64,000 bases of DNA from positions 9,135 through 73,134 of the forward strand of contig CAZJPN010000036.1 in NCBI GenBank assembly GCA_964547905.1, read 5' to 3'. This stretch comes from JAJYLM01 sp964547905. GTDB lineage: Bacteria > JAMCPX01. Below the pieces are notes generated by a model. It ran no database searches and was not told where the DNA came from. It saw only the letters and a list, made by a program, of their open reading frames with translations. Numbering within the stretch: the stretch's first letter is position 1; each line of letters opens with the position of its first letter. A program made the translations under genes and the position numbers. Below are positions 59,325-64,000 of this stretch, in pieces.

Positions 59325-60682
59325 TCCTCTTTTTTTATTTTTTTGTGCATATGCCTGTAAATTCTTACTATAAAAGCTTTAATAGTTTTTAATAAATAAG
59401 TATACTTTACGCTATAGACGAACAACAGAAATGTTTCATAGATGTTTACAGGGTATTGTTGAGTCTCCACCATGGCTATAAAGTATGCCTTCTTTCTTTG
59501 ATATCTTGTAAAGTCTTTAGTTTCTATAACAGGCTCACGTATGTTTAGAGTGTGTGTATCATAAGATGAATAGTCTTCTGTATTGTAAATTTGAGTGGCA
59601 TTCGTAGAAAACCAATCCATAATTTCTGTTTTCTTCATCGGATGTGCCATATTCCAGAAAATAAAATCCGGCTTGAGCTCTTTAGCCAGATTAATTGAAT
59701 CTTTTACTCTCTTAAGATTGTCGTGCGGTAGCCCTATAACAAAACATGTCCCCAAACGTAATCCACCTTTCTTTATAAGATTTGCAGCCCTTTTTATGTC
59801 ATCGATCGTTTCGCTCTTATTTATTGCTTTGAATACCACTTCATTGCCGCTTTCTACACCTATACAGATATTATCACTGCCGGCATCTTTAACAAGTTTT
59901 ACCAATTCTTCATCTATGCCGTCAGCCCTTATGTTGTCTATGATCATTTTCAGTCTTATTTTTCGGGATATATATTCATTGAGAAAATTTTTAAAATGAA
60001 CGATATTAACGGTAGGCGCATCGTCCACTATCTTAACATATTCTAATCTTGGATATAGGCTCTTTGCTTTTGCAACCTCATCAACGCAGAGTTTGTAATC
60101 TCTGCTTCTCCATTTTCTTGAAGCTATAAATTTTACTGCACAAAAACTACAATTAAACGGACACCCACGGCTTGTTTGTAACGGATATTGATTAATATAC
60201 TGCTTGTTCATAAATACTGTGAAGTCAGGGAAGGGAATCTTATTCATGTCAACCACTGTTCCATCTATAATTTCTGGTTTCTCTCTGTACCGTATGTTCT
60301 TTATAAGTTTTGTTATTATTTCTTCAGCCTCGCCTCTTACTATATAGCTTATTCCTTTAACAGAGATTAGTTCTTCACTGTATAACGAGGGATGTGGGCC
60401 GCCAACAATAATTGGTATTTTATTATGGGAGATCTTGCCGATCATTTCTAACGAGGCTTTTGCTGTTGCTGTATATATTGAGAAACCTATCACATCTGGC
60501 TTTATGGTATCAATAACGCCTTCCAGCAAGGGTGCATCAGTATCGGATGGATATAACAAATAGTCCAGCACTGTTATATCGTGGCCATCGCTCCTTAATA
60601 TTGAAGCAAGAATTCCAAGCCCCAGATGAGGAACCGGATTAGTGTCCGATTTCTTTTTTAATCTTACAAATAAAATCTTCAT
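59321..60682 (-). CDS. B12-binding radical SAM protein
   Basis: A 453-residue enzyme. The N-terminal B12-binding-like Rossmann domain has ILFVRLKKKS, HLGLGILASILRSDGHD and VGGPHPSLYSEEL. The radical SAM core has the iron-sulfur motif SRGCPFNCSFCAVK (C-x3-C-x2-C). GVESGNEVVFKAINKS is a typical later strand. Such enzymes methylate or rearrange unactivated carbons; the substrate is unknown but is probably a sugar or lipid in this operon. The C-terminus has hydrophobic stretches (TFLLFVYSVKYTYLLK). It is the first intact gene of the operon, after the broken flippase. Confidence 0.88.
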   Translation of the reverse strand: MKILFVRLKKKSDTNPVPHLGLGILASILRSDGHDITVLDYLLYPSDTDAPLLEGVIDTIKPDVIGFSIYTATAKASLEMIGKISHNKIPIIVGGPHPSLYSEELISVKGISYIVRGEAEEIITKLIKNIRYREKPEIIDGTVVDMNKIPFPDFTVFMNKQYINQYPLQTSRGCPFNCSFCAVKFIASRKWRSRDYKLCVDEVAKAKSLYPRLEYVKIVDDAPTVNIVHFKNFLNEYISRKIRLKMIIDNIRADGIDEELVKLVKDAGSDNICIGVESGNEVVFKAINKSETIDDIKRAANLIKKGGLRLGTCFVIGLPHDNLKRVKDSINLAKELKPDFIFWNMAHPMKKTEIMDWFSTNATQIYNTEDYSSYDTHTLNIREPVIETKDFTRYQRKKAYFIAMVETQQYPVNIYETFLLFVYSVKYTYLLKTIKAFIVRIYRHMHKKIKKEE

Positions 60683-60750
60683 AAATTTTTGCCTGTGCGG
60701 TTTAATCGTTTTAGATGTAGTTTAACATGTTTTCAGTATAACTCATAATA

Positions 60751-62266
60751 CTACATAATAAACTTATTTCTTAAGTGTATATTAAAACTTCTTACAGGTT
60801 CCCAATCGTTTTTATCAGAAGTTTTTAAGCTTAAAGGCATTGTAATATAAACAAAGCCACCGACTATAATTCCGGCTGCGGTATACATGATATTATGGCT
60901 AAACGTAAAAACAATAAAATAGATCATGAACAGCGATATTCCGGCAATAGATGGCTTAAGTAGTTCTTTTATAAAGAGCTGCGATACCTTAATGCCAATG
61001 ATTTTATTGTTTACATAGTACAGGAAAAGGGGCATCTGTCCGAAGATATTTACGGCAAACGCAATAGCAGCACCATTTATACCATAACGGGGTATTAAAA
61101 CTATTGCTGCTATAAGGTTTATGACTGAACTAATAACACTAAAGAGCGTAGTAATATATGGTTTCCCAAAAGCATCGGCAGATAGAGCTAGTATAGTACT
61201 TAAAACAGTAAAAAGATACGAAACCGATAAGATCTTAAGGGTTATACCGCTCTTTGCAGCAAAATCGCCGTGCATCCACAGCTCAAGTATAGTGTTAGAG
61301 AATACAAAAAGAATAAGAGATAACGGTAAGACAAGTATAAATATATATTTTGTTAATTTGGTATAGAGGAGTATAAGTTTTTCTTTTTCATTTTTTACTA
61401 TTAATTCGCATGCAAGAGGGAAATATACTGTTGTAATATTGCCCTGTCAGGACATAAGTTTCTGGGATAAACTTACTGGCACAACATAGTATGTTACCCA
61501 TGTTATGGGCATAAATATTCCTATTAAAATTCTATCAAGTTGGAAAACAGCCTGTGATGCAATTTGGTTTAAAAATTTCATTATACCGAAATTCCCAAGG
61601 GTTTTAAATGTATTTAAGTGAAAGGATGGTTTAACTGATAATTCTGGTAAGAGTTTTTTTGAATCATGCCAGAATATCAATATATTGATGACCTCTATAA
61701 ATACATTCAGCAATACAAGATGGATCAACCCGAATCCAAGATATAATAATAGTACTTCTCCAGCTATAAAAGATGTTAAAAGCACCATATTCCTTTTAAC
61801 GAGTATGTCAAAACGTTGTAAAGCCATTAATATAGACCGGAAAAAAATCAAAGGCATATGTATAACAAGACCTATTCCGGCAATGTAAAATACCGTTCGG
61901 GCTGTGCTGATCAGTGGTTTTGATATGTGGAATACATGCACGATGATATAACCTGTTAATGGTACTATTGTTATGGCACCCAAGAATCCAATAATAAGAT
62001 ATAGTGTAAAAGAGGTTTTCTTTTAGAGATTCTCTATCATCTTTTGACAGGTAATCAGAGATATATTTTATAGACGCAGCACCTATGCCAAGATCCATTA
62101 TTGAGAAATAACCTATTAAAACGTTTAATATTGCAAATATTCCATAAACCTCAAGTCCGAGTTTATGCACAACGAAGGGTGTTACTGCCAGATTTAATAC
62201 AATGAACCAAATTTGAGATAAAAAGTTATCCGATGTATTGGATATAAACCTTTTTGTCCTATTCAT
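60751..62266 (-). pseudogene. Broken Wzx-type flippase
   Basis: Together the frames span about 505 codons, the length of a Wzx/MATE-like polysaccharide flippase with multiple membrane helices. It begins KRFISNTSDNFLSQIWFIVL (minus strand, 62266 down) and continues through GIFAILNVLIGYFSIMDLGI. At 61979-61981 an extra base in a G run (CCC on the plus strand) shifts the frame after YYWILG; reading resumes as GAITIVPLTGY. A second lesion is an in-frame TGA at 61447-61449 after SQKLMS; the same frame then continues through LELWMHGDFAAKSG to the end. Two independent lesions argue for a decayed gene rather than a single sequencing error. It heads the polysaccharide operon. Confidence 0.75.
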
Positions 62267-62515
62267 AAAATATAATTGGTATTAGAAAAAAACACTATAT
62301 AGTTACCTCAAAAATTGCAACAAGATAAAAGACAAATAACAGCTTGTTCTATTTTAAGATTTAAACTGTGCTTTGGATGCCCGTTTGAAGTTTGAAAACC
62401 AATAAGACAGAAAAGGGTTGGTTATTTTAATCAATTCTCTGACTTATAAGCTGTGTATCTCGGTATTCTCTCCGATTCCCTCGGCCAGCTCCTTATTGTA
62501 GATGAGAAGTACCCT

Positions 62516-62866
62516 CTACGCTCTGCCGATACTGTTTTGATTTTCTATAAAGTTTAAAAGCTTGCCGCGATGGGATGGGCTCATATCCTGGAATTGTATA
62601 CCAAGAACAGTATTGAAGTTGGTATGCTCTTCCATGCCCGACCAAATAATCCTGCCCTTTACAATAATTGGATCTGTTTCGTCAGGCAAATAGAAGGACA
62701 GATCTACCAGCATGTCTTTACCAAGCAATGCGGGAGTTTCTACCTTAATACCGTCAAGACATATGTTCCTTGCAAAATCAGAAAAGAACACGCCGCTTTT
62801 TCTGCAATTCACCCTGAGTCTGGTATCAACCCTTTTCGTTTTCCTTTTCTCGCTATAAAGTTCCAT
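62516..62866 (-). CDS. PilZ-domain protein
   Basis: A 116-residue PilZ domain with the c-di-GMP-binding start RKTKRVDTRLRVN (RxxxR-type) and the second motif region SDFARNICLDGIKVE, where the usual D-x-S-x-x-G is altered to N-I-C-L-D-G. It ends PSHRGKLLNFIENQNS. The start ATG at 62866 gives a compact domain; an upstream frame to 62935 adds an unrelated hydrophobic stretch. Such proteins mediate c-di-GMP effects on motility or polysaccharide. It points away from rpsB, and the 249-base gap to the flippase gene shows no gene. Confidence 0.78.
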   Translation of the reverse strand: MELYSEKRKTKRVDTRLRVNCRKSGVFFSDFARNICLDGIKVETPALLGKDMLVDLSFYLPDETDPIIVKGRIIWSGMEEHTNFNTVLGIQFQDMSPSHRGKLLNFIENQNSIGRA

Positions 62867-63125
62867 GGTATGAAGTAAGAATTGCACAGCTTCAAATGCT
62901 TTGCAAGAAAAAACTGCTGCCGGAATAACGCACAAAATACAGAGATAGAAAGGCGGAAATGGCGGGTAAGCGTAAACCCGAAGATATTGCTTGAATATTA
63001 TAATTTAGTATGCAATAAAGAAAAACTAACTAAAAAACACATCCGCATATTGGTACAAGGGTGCTTGCAAGAGTCTTGCTGCCGAGTTGACTGCGGGTGG
63101 AAGAAAAAAACCATGGAGGATAAAA

Positions 63126-63938
63126 ATGTTTGACGTAACAATGAAAGACCTGCTCGAGGCAGGGGTGCATTTCGGTCACCAGACAAACCGGTGGGATCCA
63201 AAGATGAAACCGTACATCTTTGAGGCAAGGAACAAGATCTACATAATCGATCTTCAGAAAACACTCGAGGCATTGAAAGTAGCCTATGAAGTTGTCGTAA
63301 AAACGGTTGGCGAGGGCGGGAATATACTCTTTGTAGGGACAAAGAAGCAGGCACAGGAGTCCATAAAAGAGGAAGCAGAACGTGCGGGTATGTTCTATGT
63401 CAACGTCCGGTGGCTTGGCGGTATGCTGACAAACTTCAAAACGATCAGAAGTAACCTGTCGAGACTCGAAGCGATCGAAAAGATGCAAACAGACGGTACG
63501 TTCGAGAAGCTTACCAAAAAAGAACAAATGCAGCTTACTAAGGAAAAAGAAAAACTCATAAAGTATCTCGGCGGGGTACGGAATATGAAAAAGCTTCCGG
63601 ACATGATGTTCGTCGTAGATACGAACCATGAGGGTATCGCGGTAAAAGAGGCCAACAAGCTCGGTATACCGATTGTCGGTATCGTTGATACAAATTGTAA
63701 CCCTGAGGTCATTGAGTATCCTATACCGGCAAATGACGATGCGATAAGGGCCATTAAACTGCTCACCTCTAAAATGGCGGATGCATGTCTTGAAGGTACA
63801 AAAATAAGAAGCGATAAAATGCCGCAGCAGGCAGAGGATGTGCCGCAGGAAGCTGCCGCGGAGAAACCGCAGACAGGAGAAGCGCCTGCAGAGGCTGCCG
63901 GAGAAGAAAAGCAGCTTGATGTGCCGGACGAATTTTAA
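63126..63938 (+). CDS. rpsB: 30S ribosomal protein S2
   Basis: A 270-residue S2. MFDVTMKDLLEAGVHFGHQT, RWDPKMKPYIFEARN and NILFVGTKKQAQESI, GGMLTNFKTIRSNLSRLE and LPDMMFVVDTNHEGIAVKEA are the S2 signatures. Residues from about 232 form an acidic Ala/Glu/Pro tail (EAAAEKPQTGEAPAEAAG). The start at 63126 is preferred because GGAGGAT lies close upstream; a longer in-frame start at 63087 adds non-homologous residues. tsf follows, the usual order. A TATAAT at 62999-63004 might be part of its promoter but lacks a good -35. Confidence 0.97.
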   Translation: MFDVTMKDLLEAGVHFGHQTNRWDPKMKPYIFEARNKIYIIDLQKTLEALKVAYEVVVKTVGEGGNILFVGTKKQAQESIKEEAERAGMFYVNVRWLGGMLTNFKTIRSNLSRLEAIEKMQTDGTFEKLTKKEQMQLTKEKEKLIKYLGGVRNMKKLPDMMFVVDTNHEGIAVKEANKLGIPIVGIVDTNCNPEVIEYPIPANDDAIRAIKLLTSKMADACLEGTKIRSDKMPQQAEDVPQEAAAEKPQTGEAPAEAAGEEKQLDVPDEF

Positions 63939-63975
63939 GGTTAAAGAATAAGCATAAGAGAAGGAGCAAAATAAG

Positions 63976-64000
63976 ATGGCAGAAGTAACTGCTGAAATGG
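63976..64000 (+). CDS. tsf: Elongation factor Ts (start only)
   Basis: The last 25 bases encode MAEVTAEM with AAGGAG (63961-63966) as Shine-Dalgarno. The position directly after rpsB and the M-A-x-V-T-A-x-x-V start identify tsf; the gene continues beyond the window. Confidence 0.8.

Noticed and set aside
61447..61449. In-frame TGA in the flippase as a selenocysteine codon
   Set aside because: The stop is in a membrane protein with no known Sec position, no SECIS-like hairpin was evident directly downstream, and the gene has a second, independent frameshift. Decay is the simpler reading.
62999..63004. TATAAT as the rpsB promoter
   Set aside because: The -10 is perfect, but no -35 is found 16-18 bases upstream and there is no TG extension, so it is only mentioned under rpsB.

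Overview
The window comes from a Gram-negative bacterium. Gene order points to the deltaproteobacterial (Desulfobacterota-like) part of the tree. The evidence is the hpf-hprK-rapZ-EIIA-HPr-EI block, the yceD-rpmF-plsX-fabD-fabG-acpP-fabF-rpiB/glyA-nrdR block, rho-rpmE-prfA-prmC, glyQ-glyS with pyruvate phosphate dikinase, outer-membrane type proteins and dTDP-rhamnose genes. This placement is an inference from synteny. Most of the window looks moderately AT-rich; uvrC at the left edge looks richer in GC, and the glycosyltransferase block at 54-62 kb looks poorer. No rRNA, tRNA or CRISPR array was seen.

Layout. 0-3.1 kb: the end of an unknown gene, a broken extra copy of the uvrC 3' end, and intact uvrC (minus). 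3.2-6.3 kb: a three-gene operon of glycosyltransferase, deacetylase and membrane glycosyltransferase (plus). 6.3-13.1 kb: a minus operon of a lipid-type methyltransferase, a second GT39-like enzyme, gmhA, a sugar-nucleotide-type dehydratase/reductase and an AddA/RecB-like helicase-nuclease. 13.2-13.75 kb: a small membrane peptide and a lone receiver domain behind a sigma-54-type promoter. 13.75-18.5 kb: methylmalonyl-CoA epimerase and a regulatory PTS (EI, HPr, EIIA-Man, RapZ, short HprK, HPF). 18.7-24.7 kb: glyQ, glyS, ppdK. 24.9-31.6 kb: a lipoprotein, rfbA, rfbC-like, rfbB, rfbD, ugd and uxs, which make dTDP-rhamnose and UDP-glucuronate/xylose precursors. 31.6-38.6 kb: pfkA, a HAD phosphatase, a beta-barrel/LytR_C fusion, rho, rpmE, prfA, prmC. 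38.8-44 kb: a large STAND/TPR/SARP-type regulator, a Ser/Thr kinase and a zinc-ribbon double-FHA protein. 44.1-51.5 kb: the lipid and translation housekeeping operon, without fabH and with rpiB fused in frame to glyA. 51.5-53 kb: a small accessory island (nucleotidyltransferase-fold gene, an ATPase remnant, hicB-hicA). 53-62.3 kb: surface-polysaccharide glycosyltransferases whose first gene, a Wzx-type flippase, is broken twice. 62.5-64 kb: a PilZ protein, rpsB and the start of tsf.

Three cross-cutting patterns stand out. (1) A family of intergenic inverted repeats ending in TTTCTAACGGGGT lies just upstream of glyQ, the HAD phosphatase, the SARP-type regulator and acpP, always in the same orientation to the gene and abutting or close to promoter elements. 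(2) Several genes (uvrC, lipoprotein, HAD phosphatase, Ser/Thr kinase, hicB) have a good TTGACA/TATAAT-type promoter placed only 7-12 nt before the start codon, which predicts leaderless or almost leaderless mRNAs. (3) Repeats have entered genes or flanks: a translated 42-bp repeat forms the tail of GlyQ, and uvrC is partly duplicated.

Functionally, the sugar-nucleotide genes, the GT2/GT4/GT17/GT39 enzymes and the flippase would build and export surface glycans. The PTS and HprK/RapZ genes would sense carbon and envelope-precursor status. The kinase/FHA pair and the large regulator form a candidate signalling unit beside the membrane-lipid operon.
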